DNA of 56,510 nt from Balneolaceae bacterium UBA3186 (GTDB taxonomy: Bacteria; Bacteroidota; Rhodothermia; Balneolales; Balneolaceae), in the NCBI GenBank assembly GCA_002364085.1, contig DEXK01000016.1:891-57400 (forward strand). The letters run 5' to 3'. Shown piece after piece: positions 42,006 through 50,273 of this stretch. The notes beneath the pieces are model-generated. The model worked only from the letters and a program-made list of their open reading frames with translations. It was not told where the DNA came from and ran no database searches. A program made the position numbers and the translations under genes. Positions within the stretch are counted from its first letter, which is position 1; the number at the start of each line of letters is the position of its first letter.

Positions 42006-42863
42006 TTAATTGAAAATGTTGACGGTTCCTGAACGGTCAAAACTATAGTAAGAGGGCTCAAAGAATGGAAGTGTAGCACTAACGTTTGAATTTCCTGAAA
42101 GTGAATATTCAAGAGGTTGATCACTTTTTATTAAGTTGTATGCACTTCTTCCAAGTTGAATAAAGTTTAGAGAAACAGGAACAGAAATGATGCCTGAACT
42201 CTTTTCATCAATTTGAATTAGGTTGTTGGATTTTCCAGAAATGGATTCAAGCCCGTTGATCGTAATATTGTATTCCATATCAGACAAAGAAACACCAAAG
42301 GCATTTGGATTGTCAATATTGAGGATCAATTCAAGATCGGCGCTGGCAAAGGAAATGTCTTTAACAGATAATCGGGAAGCAGATATCTTAGGAGCCTTTA
42401 TCACCGGGAACGTTCCTGATCTTTGTAACGGCACCTCAGTAAATCCCAAAAAAGGAAGTTCAATACCTATTGTAGATTTCAATTCGTAACCGGTTTCATC
42501 TTTATCTTTTATATCTGAGAATGTTTCGAATAATTCTGAGTAAGTAAATCGAACAGGAATTTGAATAATACTTTTAGCAGAAGATGATATTTGAGAGTTC
42601 AGAGATTGAGAGCCGCTCACAAAGGTATTGTCCGAAATCAGAAAGTCGTAATCATAAGAAGCTACTTCTATAGCTACATTATTAGGGTTGTCTACTTCTA
42701 TATCAAAAGTAAGTTCAAGATCGCGCAGCGATGCATCAGAAATAGAAACTTTAGTTACAGAAAGTTCAGGTTTTCGGATTGAAGCCAAATCTTTTAATGC
42801 AGAACAACTAGGTAATATTATTGCGAATAGAGCAAAAAGAAGAGGATATTTAAAGTATTTCAT
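42006..42863 (-). CDS. LEA14-like (WHy domain) lipoprotein
   Basis: A 285-residue protein with a lipoprotein signal (FALFAIILPSCSALKD). It contains two WHy/LEA type 2 domains in tandem, recognised by LELTFDIEVDNPNNVAIEVA (about 50-70) and LELILNIDNPNAFGVSLSDM (about 175-195), each followed by strands. LEA14-like domains are found in bacterial envelope proteins with proposed stress-protective roles; a specific function is not readable. First gene of a probable two-gene operon with ogt. Confidence 0.85.
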   Translation of the reverse strand: MKYFKYPLLFALFAIILPSCSALKDLASIRKPELSVTKVSISDASLRDLELTFDIEVDNPNNVAIEVASYDYDFLISDNTFVSGSQSLNSQISSSAKSIIQIPVRFTYSELFETFSDIKDKDETGYELKSTIGIELPFLGFTEVPLQRSGTFPVIKAPKISASRLSVKDISFASADLELILNIDNPNAFGVSLSDMEYNITINGLESISGKSNNLIQIDEKSSGIISVPVSLNFIQLGRSAYNLIKSDQPLEYSLSGNSNVSATLPFFEPSYYSFDRSGTVNIFN

Positions 42864-42934
42864 ATGTTGAAATTACACTCTTTTAATAAAGAAAAAAATT
42901 TTCAAAAAATTTTGTAACAAACTGTGACTTAGGT

Positions 42935-43050
42935 TCTCTTGTACTCGCTTAAGGGGAACAGATTTGCGAATGAAACCCGCTTGTCTACATCACGACCCTT
43001 TTTTGAAACCTAGATACATAGCCTCGATTGTGAAACATCGAGGCTTTTTT
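42935..43050 (+). ncRNA. Candidate small RNA ending at a rho-independent terminator
   Basis: The 191-bp spacer 42864-43054 contains TTTTG (about 42910), TAGGTTCT (about 42931) as a weak promoter, then about 110 bases with pairing options and a strong plus-strand terminator. Possible pairs are TAGGTTTC-like with GAAACCTAG (43005-43013), AAGGGG with CCCTTTTT, and GCG with CGC in the middle, giving a long rod with internal loops as in 6S-type RNAs. No conserved motif confirms a family. Confidence 0.3.
43021..43050 (+). terminator. Strong plus-strand terminator, possibly of a small RNA
   Basis: GCCTCGAT (43021-43028) pairs perfectly with ATCGAGGC (43037-43044), followed by six T on the plus strand. 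On the minus strand, where the TonB receptor gene ends five bases away, the T run is missing. No plus-strand gene lies upstream, so it may end a small RNA from about 42940. Confidence 0.65.
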
Positions 43051-43054
43051 AGTT

Positions 43055-45325
43055 TCAGAAATAAATTCTATAGAGTACAGTGAAATTTCTTCCTGGTTCA
43101 GGTCTCAGATCTTTGATTCTGGATAAATGATTGTAATATTCCTCGTTTAAAAGGTTGTTTACATTTACAGAAATCGTATGAAGTAACTTTTCTCCATTAA
43201 TTCTATACTGAGCGAAAAGATCAGTTAAAAAATAAGAATCTGTAGGGTTTTCAAATTCTCCCGTTCTATCTTGTCTAGCTGCATACTTGAACCTGGTTCC
43301 AATTTCTAAACCGTCTTTAGCATATTTAATTGATGATTGCGCCTTAAACGGAGGTATTTGTGGCAAAGGTCTCGTTCCTTTGTTGTTACCATTTTGATCG
43401 GTTGTATCTTGCTTACCAATGGTATAGCTGGCTGAAACATCAAAGACAATTGTATTTGTTAGTTGAAACTCAGCTGAACTCTCAACACCATATAACTCTG
43501 CTTCTGTACCTACAAATTGATAATTCAAAAGATCAGCTCTTTGGATATTGGTTTTACCTGTATTTCTGGCATAAAGATAATTGTCGAAACCATTATGGAA
43601 GAGTGCGGCGCTAGTATTAATTTTATTACTTTGAAATCCTATAAATATTTCTTTTGCCCAAGCTCTTTCCGGATCAAGATCAGGGTTGCCAATCTCAAAA
43701 GAATAGGAAGCCAAATGTGGTCCTTCAGAATATAGCTCTTCTAATGATGGAGCTCTGAATGATCTGAGAATAGTTGATCCGATTGAAAAACCACCTCCGA
43801 GATCGTATATCGCTGATATAGATCCTGAAAGTGCAGAGAAACTTCTGTTCTTATAAATAGTGGAATCTATAGAACCAGATCTAGCACCGATGCCGTAGAA
43901 CAGTCCTCGTTCATTTGTGGATGCATGGGAATAATCTAATCGAGCACCAACTTCTAGATGAAGTTCGCTAATATCCGTTTCTTCAATAATGTAAGCGCCT
44001 AGTTCAAAATTATTGGATGGAGGAGTGCCTGCACCATCAACCGTGTAATCTTCAAACTCACCTGAAATACCAAAAGAACCGCTATTTAAAAAGCCAAATT
44101 TATTGTGCTTTGCTCTGAGGTTAAAATTTGTGGTAAGTAGATCAAATTCGGTTCCAACAACCGGGTCACCTTCACTGTTTTCCCCTTCAATTTCTTTATG
44201 ATTGTAGTCTTTAAAAGAAATATCCATCTCGATCAACTTCAAAAGATCATTATTCAAAAGGACCTCTGAACGAGCATCGTACTGATATTTTCTGAGCTCA
44301 ATATCAACACCATTAGGGTGACCGTTAGGATCTGGAGGTATTCCGTAGTTACTGAAGTAGAGACTTGTTGATATTCCCGCGTACCCCCAAGGTCGAATCC
44401 AGCTAACTCCGATAGCATCATTAGTGGTTTCGTAATAGGAATTTCCAATTTCGCCGCGCGGAGTTTCTGTATTCAGACCATAACGACCATTGATGTCAGC
44501 TTGTACAGCAAAAGATCTCACCGGAAAGGCAAGATTCAGTGCCGATGAAAGTCCTGAATTAACAGTTTGTCCGTTTATAGAAAGAGTTCCTGTTAGATGC
44601 GAAGGCAGAGTAGTCTGAACTTGATTCTTTACTACATTAATAACTCCACCAATAGCATTTGAACCATAGGCCAAGGCTGCAGGTCCACGTGCAATTTCGA
44701 TTTCAGTAGCTGATACAGGATCAATAGTTACCGAATGATCAGCTGACTGAGATGATACATCACCTGAATTGATGCCATCCTGTAAGATCATAACTCTTTC
44801 GTCTCCTAAACCCCGAATTACAGGTCTGCCCGGAGCTGCCCCGTTAGAACGTTGATCAAAACCGGGTAAGTTTGAAAGGGTTTCAGAAAGGGTGGATCCA
44901 AGGTTCCTTCTCAGGTCTGAGCCAAAAATATTTTTTGAAGCGTGTTCTAATCCTGAACCTGTAAGTTCATTTCCTTTTCCCACAACCTCAATTGCTTCTG
45001 AGCTTAATACAGAAATATTTAATCTGATGTCAAGCTTTAGATTTTCTGACAAAAGTTCTATCGCCTTTGATTGTGTTCTGTATCCGATTCTGTGAGTTGT
45101 AAGAGTATATGTACCTGAAGGAATATTTTTGATCTCGAACTCACCATCAATATTCGAAACTGCAGTTCGATTTAATTCCTCAAGATGAATGTATGCAAAA
45201 GGTATAGTCTCATTGGTCTCGTTATCATAAATACTTCCCGAAACTGAAAAAGATGAGCTCTGTCCAAATGATAATGTAGTTATCATCAATAGGAACAGAG
45301 CTGTAAATATAGAAATATATCTCAT
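43055..45325 (-). CDS. TonB-dependent outer-membrane receptor, ZnuD-like (probable zinc uptake)
   Basis: A 756-residue receptor with signal peptide, a CarboxypepD_reg-like domain (about 25-105: GSIYDNETNETIPFAYIHLE) and a plug (about 135-240). The plug text GRPVIRGLGDERVMILQDG, SSQSADHSVTIDPVSA and EIARGPAALAYGSNAIGG matches ZnuD-type zinc receptors, whose SADHAV-like loop is distinctive. The barrel ends in an aromatic residue (VLYRIYF). A His/Asp-rich lipoprotein (DHDDDHEQEP) and a Cys/His small protein are encoded just upstream in the same operon, which supports a metal substrate. Zinc is inferred, not shown. Confidence 0.88.
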   Translation of the reverse strand: MRYISIFTALFLLMITTLSFGQSSSFSVSGSIYDNETNETIPFAYIHLEELNRTAVSNIDGEFEIKNIPSGTYTLTTHRIGYRTQSKAIELLSENLKLDIRLNISVLSSEAIEVVGKGNELTGSGLEHASKNIFGSDLRRNLGSTLSETLSNLPGFDQRSNGAAPGRPVIRGLGDERVMILQDGINSGDVSSQSADHSVTIDPVSATEIEIARGPAALAYGSNAIGGVINVVKNQVQTTLPSHLTGTLSINGQTVNSGLSSALNLAFPVRSFAVQADINGRYGLNTETPRGEIGNSYYETTNDAIGVSWIRPWGYAGISTSLYFSNYGIPPDPNGHPNGVDIELRKYQYDARSEVLLNNDLLKLIEMDISFKDYNHKEIEGENSEGDPVVGTEFDLLTTNFNLRAKHNKFGFLNSGSFGISGEFEDYTVDGAGTPPSNNFELGAYIIEETDISELHLEVGARLDYSHASTNERGLFYGIGARSGSIDSTIYKNRSFSALSGSISAIYDLGGGFSIGSTILRSFRAPSLEELYSEGPHLASYSFEIGNPDLDPERAWAKEIFIGFQSNKINTSAALFHNGFDNYLYARNTGKTNIQRADLLNYQFVGTEAELYGVESSAEFQLTNTIVFDVSASYTIGKQDTTDQNGNNKGTRPLPQIPPFKAQSSIKYAKDGLEIGTRFKYAARQDRTGEFENPTDSYFLTDLFAQYRINGEKLLHTISVNVNNLLNEEYYNHLSRIKDLRPEPGRNFTVLYRIYF

Positions 45326-45811
45326 CTAGTTAGAAGAAGAAGTCACTGAAATTGGGAGATCAACTGTAACAAATTCTGCAGCACCTTGGTGATTCATTGT
45401 AAGTCTGAAAGTTGAAGAGCCTTCCGCAGTCCCAGTTACATCAAAACTAAAGGGTGCGGTATCAGAATTAATATTTCCAAAAGTAGCAATGCTTGTTGCT
45501 CCTGAGAAAGTAATAGTATGTTCATCAGGTTCTGGAGTAAATTCATCAAGATCTTCATCTAAGAAAACCACAGTGTAGGAATTAGTATTTCCGTTGGTGA
45601 CAGATAAGCTACCGGTAGTAGTGCTGTTTGATTGGTGTGCAATATATTCTAAAACACCCTGACCATTCGATTTAATTCTTACACCTATAGGTTCTTGTTC
45701 ATGATCGTCATCATGGTCTGAACCGGTTGAATTATCACAGGATATAAACATTCCTGAAATTAATAGAAGATATACAGCGGTTTCAGCCGCATAAAAGAAT
45801 GAATTTTTCAT
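45326..45811 (-). CDS. Small lipoprotein with acidic/His metal-binding-like segment
   Basis: A 161-residue product whose signal ends in a lipobox-like MFISCDNSTG. Directly after it comes HDDDHEQEP, a likely metal-ligating stretch. The remainder is an immunoglobulin-like beta fold with VVFLDEDLDEFTPEPDEHTI. This text matches LFIDENGEEFTPSFANHTY in the product of 46179-46622, so the two are paralogues. The stop directly abuts the start of the receptor gene (no gap), hence strict co-expression. It may be a surface lipoprotein handing metal to the receptor, as an inference. Confidence 0.75.
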   Translation of the reverse strand: MKNSFFYAAETAVYLLLISGMFISCDNSTGSDHDDDHEQEPIGVRIKSNGQGVLEYIAHQSNSTTTGSLSVTNGNTNSYTVVFLDEDLDEFTPEPDEHTITFSGATSIATFGNINSDTAPFSFDVTGTAEGSSTFRLTMNHQGAAEFVTVDLPISVTSSSN

Positions 45812-45867
45812 GACTTAAAAAATTTGATTTAATATTAAAGTGTTGCCTGAAGGCTGTGTTCGCAATA

Positions 45868-46176
45868 CTAAATCAAAGAGGGAGGGGAGCGACCTTTCTT
45901 TATTGAAATGGAAAGATCTGTAATATTTTCCGAAGAATGTTTTAATAGTAATTCTTGAAAGGGCAACAGAACTTCAAAACTGAAAGTAGTAACGAAGTCA
46001 TCATCCGTTACTAACGTAGAAATAGGACAGTAATCCTGTGTTTGAATAAAGTGCGCTTCTTCAGCATGGTCTAAACATTCCAATCCTTCACTATGGTAGT
46101 GAACCATAGATACAAAAAGACCTAATACAGCTAAAAAGCCAATCAGGGAGGAATATTTAGAGGAACTGAAAATCAT
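45868..46176 (-). CDS. Small Cys/His-rich exported or membrane protein
   Basis: This 102-residue protein has one hydrophobic N-terminal segment (about 9-26) followed by VHYHSEGLECLDHAEEAHF and DYCPIS. This gives the ligand-like spacing H-x-H, C-x2-H, H and C within 30 residues. I know no family name for it. Its place between two lipoproteins in the receptor operon suggests metal sensing or carriage. The N-terminal helix may be an uncleaved anchor. Confidence 0.65.
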   Translation of the reverse strand: MIFSSSKYSSLIGFLAVLGLFVSMVHYHSEGLECLDHAEEAHFIQTQDYCPISTLVTDDDFVTTFSFEVLLPFQELLLKHSSENITDLSISIKKGRSPPSLI

Positions 46177-46178
46177 AT

Positions 46179-46622
46179 TTAGCTTTCCGAAGTAGCTTCA
46201 GTAACAACAACTGGCACCGGTTGAGAAAAGAACTCGGTTGTTGAGCCTTGTTTCACCAAGATAGAGATCGAATTACCTAAAGATGAAGTATCGGTAGCCG
46301 TTAATGTAAATGCAAATGGTGGCAAAGTAGTATTAAAATTTGATGCTGAAATGTTATTTCCCGTCTCGCCGACATTATAAGTATGGTTTGCAAAAGAAGG
46401 AGTAAATTCTTCTCCATTTTCATCAATAAACAAAACGGTGAGACGCATATTAGTATCTTCGGTTATCTCAATTTGACCATCAACAGTAGTCCCTGTTTGG
46501 GTGACAAGTACAGCACTTCCATTTTTAATTTTCATTCCAACAGCAACTTGTTCATCAGAATCACCAGACCCACTGCAAGAAATGAAAAATAGTACCAAAA
46601 GAATAGGTATTAGCTTGTACAT
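46179..46622 (-). CDS. Small lipoprotein, paralogue of the one at 45326-45811
   Basis: A 147-residue protein and first gene of the receptor operon, with lipobox LLVLFFISCSGSGDSDEQ. It shares VLFIDENGEEFTPSFANHTY and the same beta-rich layout with the other lipoprotein but lacks the HDDDHE segment. Two bases separate it from the Cys/His protein gene. A perfect TAnnTTTG lies about 15 bases upstream of the start. Confidence 0.72.
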   Translation of the reverse strand: MYKLIPILLVLFFISCSGSGDSDEQVAVGMKIKNGSAVLVTQTGTTVDGQIEITEDTNMRLTVLFIDENGEEFTPSFANHTYNVGETGNNISASNFNTTLPPFAFTLTATDTSSLGNSISILVKQGSTTEFFSQPVPVVVTEATSES

Positions 46623-46636
46623 AGAAAAATTAGTTT

Positions 46637-46670
46637 CAAAATTAAAAGTTGCTGATGTTACGTTTCACAA
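46637..46670 (-). promoter_or_regulatory. Promoter of the receptor operon
   Basis: TAATTTTG on the minus strand (46637-46644) and TTG (46668-46670) 23 bp further upstream. The spacing is at the long end. I could not make out a clear Zur or Fur box around it. Confidence 0.4.
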
Positions 46671-46773
46671 TAATAGAAATTGCCTTCCATAATTTACAGT
46701 TTCGTGAAGTTTAATTCTATGTAAATACTATCTTAAAGTATAATATTACAACTTGATACATTAAAACACTGTT

Positions 46774-48594
46774 ATGGCTGAATTTTTTGAAGTAGCCAAA
46801 GATTGGTTTCTTGGTTTAGGGGAACAATATGGAGTAAATCCCATTATTTTTGGTTCTATTTATGTTGGAGCCATTCCTTTTTTTACACTTTCACTTGGCT
46901 GGCTTGTTAAAAACTACAGAAAAGGAAAGTCGATCGTTATTCCGGCACTGAGTACTACATTCTTTTTTATATCTGCATATTTATATCTGATCATAGCCGG
47001 GAAGAATGTTCCATGGTGGGTGTATGCCGTAGTAGTACTTTTGGTAGCCGGTGGTGCTTATTCAACCTTACAAAAGATCCGGAAAAAAGTTGACGATACG
47101 GATGGTAATGCAAACGGAAGCTTTGAGTTTGATAGTGTGGTTATTGGCGGGGGATCTGCCGGTTTAACAGCATCAGGTATTTGTGCCAATTTTGGAGCTA
47201 AAACTATGATGATAGAACGGCACCGGCTTGGAGGCGACTGTACTTGGACAGGTTGTGTTCCAAGTAAAATCTTACTTAAAGCTGGTAAAGTTGCCCAGCA
47301 AATTAGGGAAGCAGGAAAATATGGTCTAATTGACGGAGAACCCGGAATTGACTTTAAAAAAGTAATAGAACACGTTCATAAAATCCGTGATGAAGTATAT
47401 GAAGATGCTGATCGCCCCGAGATTTATGAAGAAATGGGCATTGAGGTTGTAGAAGGTGATGCATCTTTTATTGATGCTCATACTATTGAAATAAAATCTA
47501 AAGACGGGGAAGTAAGAAAGGTAACTTCTCGATTTTTCTTTATTGCGGCCGGTGGTAGTGCTTTTGTGCCACCAATTGATGGAATTGATTCTGTGAATTA
47601 TCTCACTAATGACGGTTTGTTTGATATAGAGAAATTACCAGAGGAACTTGTAATAATTGGCGGTGGACCTATAGGTACTGAAATGAGCCAGGCTTTCAGC
47701 AATCTTGGAAGTAAGGTTACGGTAATTGATATGGCTGAAAGTATAATGGTGAACGACGATCCTGAGCTGACAGAAATATTGTTTAAAGAACTCAAAAAAC
47801 AGGATATACACTACGAATTGGGAGCATCGGTAATATCTGTTTCAGAAGCAGATAATAAAGTAAATGTGCATATAGAAGTAGACGGAACTGAAAAAACAAT
47901 TTCCGGAGATAAATTATTGATGGCTACCGGAAGAAAACCAAATCTTGATAATCTAGGACTTGATGAAGCAGGAGTTGAGTACACTAAGAAGGGAATTACC
48001 ATTAATAATTCCTGCAGAACAAATAAAAAGAATATTTACGCGATAGGAGATATTGCAAGTAAATACAAGTTTACGCATATGAGCGAACACATGGCTAAAA
48101 TAGCTACAACTCGGGCCATGTTGAAGATTCCAATGAAAATGGACTTAAAGCATATTACCTGGGCTACTTTTACAACTCCTGAAGTTGCTCATGTAGGAGC
48201 TACTGAAAAAGAGTTAAAAGAAAAAGGGGAGAAATTCGAAGTATATCGTTTTCCTTATTCGAAAATAGATCGTGCTATAACAGAAGGAGAAACAACCGGA
48301 CTCATTAAAATATATGCGAAAAAGTTTTCAGGCAAGATCTTAGGAGCGTCTGTAGTAGGTGCTCATGCAGGTGAATTTATTTCAGAATATGCTGTGGCTA
48401 TGAAAAATGGAGTGTCGTTACGGAACATCGCTGATACAATGCATCCTTATCCAAGTTGGGGGCTAGGCGCACGACGAGCTGCAGATCAGTGGTATATCCG
48501 CAATCAAAGTGCAGGAACTGTAAAATGGATAAAGCGCATATTCGGGTATAAAGGTGAAATTCCTGATTATAGCGATCCCAACAGGGTAGTTTAA
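46774..48594 (+). CDS. Membrane-anchored FAD-dependent disulfide reductase (mercuric reductase-like)
   Basis: A 606-residue fusion of three N-terminal membrane helices (about 24-44, 55-75, 82-98) and a complete class I pyridine nucleotide-disulfide oxidoreductase. FAD-binding is GGGSAG (125-130), the redox-active pair C156/C161 lies in GGDCTWTGCVPSK, NAD-binding is VIIGGGPIGTEMSQ, and FAIGD-like YAIGDIASK and the dimer-domain MHPYPSW (base His) are present. The C-terminal cysteine pair of true MerA is absent, so mercury reduction is unlikely. The helices put the enzyme at the inner membrane facing the cytoplasm. Substrate unknown. It converges with the next gene over four bases. Confidence 0.88.
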   Translation: MAEFFEVAKDWFLGLGEQYGVNPIIFGSIYVGAIPFFTLSLGWLVKNYRKGKSIVIPALSTTFFFISAYLYLIIAGKNVPWWVYAVVVLLVAGGAYSTLQKIRKKVDDTDGNANGSFEFDSVVIGGGSAGLTASGICANFGAKTMMIERHRLGGDCTWTGCVPSKILLKAGKVAQQIREAGKYGLIDGEPGIDFKKVIEHVHKIRDEVYEDADRPEIYEEMGIEVVEGDASFIDAHTIEIKSKDGEVRKVTSRFFFIAAGGSAFVPPIDGIDSVNYLTNDGLFDIEKLPEELVIIGGGPIGTEMSQAFSNLGSKVTVIDMAESIMVNDDPELTEILFKELKKQDIHYELGASVISVSEADNKVNVHIEVDGTEKTISGDKLLMATGRKPNLDNLGLDEAGVEYTKKGITINNSCRTNKKNIYAIGDIASKYKFTHMSEHMAKIATTRAMLKIPMKMDLKHITWATFTTPEVAHVGATEKELKEKGEKFEVYRFPYSKIDRAITEGETTGLIKIYAKKFSGKILGASVVGAHAGEFISEYAVAMKNGVSLRNIADTMHPYPSWGLGARRAADQWYIRNQSAGTVKWIKRIFGYKGEIPDYSDPNRVV

Positions 48595-48598
48595 CAGC

Positions 48599-50164
48599 TT
48601 ACATCTTTAAAGATGCAGATGGCTCATCAGTTGAACGTATGGCTTTATTGTTAGGCTTATAGATTATTAATTCTGAAGTGTTACTTATTCGGTTATCATG
48701 GTCTTTAATACTTAAAGATAGAGTAAGTTCATTCAGCGGTCCAAAATTAAAGCAGCCAGTAGTTTCAGTTCTTCCGTTTACAATTCGCTTACTTTTTTTA
48801 ATAGGTAATAGCCAAAAACCTGATTCTCCGTTTGGTCCAAATTCCCAGTTCACTTTAATCTTGGAACCTTTGTCTAATCCAAAGGGAGCGAAAAACCCTG
48901 AGCCAAATGTAATTTTGTATTCATTTTCTGAGCAGCCTTCAGAGCCTATACTATAACTGATTTCTGATACTGAAGGTTGGCAGTTAACTTGTATTGAATT
49001 CTCGAAACAAATAGTTTTGGATTCATTGTAACTATTAAGCTTATCTAGTTCATCATAAAAGGAGTCGTTATTAAAGAATGTTGAATGAGTATTCTGTGAT
49101 AAAAGTAATGTTCTTATCCCGTTTAAATAAAGAATGAAATCATCTCTATGATTTGCACTTAAGTTTAGTTCTTTTAAAAAATAGTCTTCAAACATCACTT
49201 TATTATTGTTAAAGTGATCTTGAACTAATTTAATCGATTCATTTTTGGTAAGCGCTTTTGTTAGTTTGATTTCCTGTGTAGAAACATCCAATAGATTACT
49301 TTTGCTATAATTTCTAGTGCTTAAACCTAGAACGGAGTGAGATTTAAGAATGAGATCACGAGCTAATTTTTGAATTCTTGATTCGGAGGCAATAAGATCA
49401 GATTCAATAGTAAGCTCAAATGCTCCGTTATCCACTTCAAAAGAAACACCACTTGTGGAAGTGTGGTAGATTTCTGATTCTAAATTTCTTCCAGGATATA
49501 GTTCGCTGGATCTTTTGCCTTTTCTTACTAAATCTTTAATACTCAATTTAAATGGAAGTTTGGTATTTCCGTGAACATTTAAGGAATTTGTGCCGGATAT
49601 TTTATGATCAAAGCTGGGTTGAGATATACTTGTTTTGACAAAAAAATTAGAAGCTAGATTTTCTGAAATGCTATTAATTAGAGATAGTGTAGAACGATCT
49701 TGAATAAAAGATTTGTTTTTATGGGCTAGATAGTCCAGTCTTTCAACAAGCCTGTTGAAATCAGGATGTTGTTTAAAAGTGTCGGTTAATTCAGATGGGG
49801 CTCGATCTACAAAGGGAGAAGTTATAGTTGAAAGTAAAGCCAGAGCTGTATTTTCGAAATTAAAGTCATAGGAATTATTTTCTTGCAACGCAGCCAAAAG
49901 AGGAAGGTTCTTATCATTTAATGCAAAAACAAGGGTAAAGATTTGGTCCTTGTTTATACGTACTAATGCTTCATTAGCAGGAGTAAAATGAGTGATGGAA
50001 GAAAAGCCAGAAATCAAGGTTTGAAGTTCATCAGATATATTTGAACTGTATTGTACATCAATCTCGCTAACTTCTTGATTGATACTTTCATTGCCAGAAC
50101 TGGTGATGCTTTCACAGTTAATAAACAATAAAAGTAAGAGGAGAGAACCGATCTGATTTTCCAT
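48599..50164 (-). CDS. Hypothetical lipoprotein of 521 residues, function not recognised
   Basis: The N-terminus MENQIGSLLLLLLFINCESI looks like a lipoprotein signal with Cys at about 17. The mature part is long, polar and mostly mixed helix/strand, with a Ser-rich tone. Near the C-terminus an Ig-like segment with GSGFFAPFGLDKGSKIKVNW and four cysteines in about 60 residues (SKTICF, QVNCQP, SEGC, TTGCF) could form disulfides. I recognise no catalytic motif. Its stop is four bases from that of the flavoprotein on the opposite strand. Confidence 0.65.
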   Translation of the reverse strand: MENQIGSLLLLLLFINCESITSSGNESINQEVSEIDVQYSSNISDELQTLISGFSSITHFTPANEALVRINKDQIFTLVFALNDKNLPLLAALQENNSYDFNFENTALALLSTITSPFVDRAPSELTDTFKQHPDFNRLVERLDYLAHKNKSFIQDRSTLSLINSISENLASNFFVKTSISQPSFDHKISGTNSLNVHGNTKLPFKLSIKDLVRKGKRSSELYPGRNLESEIYHTSTSGVSFEVDNGAFELTIESDLIASESRIQKLARDLILKSHSVLGLSTRNYSKSNLLDVSTQEIKLTKALTKNESIKLVQDHFNNNKVMFEDYFLKELNLSANHRDDFILYLNGIRTLLLSQNTHSTFFNNDSFYDELDKLNSYNESKTICFENSIQVNCQPSVSEISYSIGSEGCSENEYKITFGSGFFAPFGLDKGSKIKVNWEFGPNGESGFWLLPIKKSKRIVNGRTETTGCFNFGPLNELTLSLSIKDHDNRISNTSELIIYKPNNKAIRSTDEPSASLKM

Positions 50165-50273
50165 AACAAGTATTATAAAAAATTAATATTAGAATCCCCT
50201 AATTAAATTTATCGGTAAAAGTTTCTCCTACTTAAGTTATCCTTGGCTATTTAAAAAAAGTGACCTATCGAGA

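Noticed and set aside
42935..43050. SRP RNA or tmRNA
   Set aside because: The conserved SRP loop (GGAAG/AGCA context) and the tmRNA ends (GGGG...ACCA with tRNA-like arms) are absent.
46774..48594. True mercuric reductase
   Set aside because: The C-terminal vicinal cysteines are missing and no merR, merT or merP gene is adjacent.
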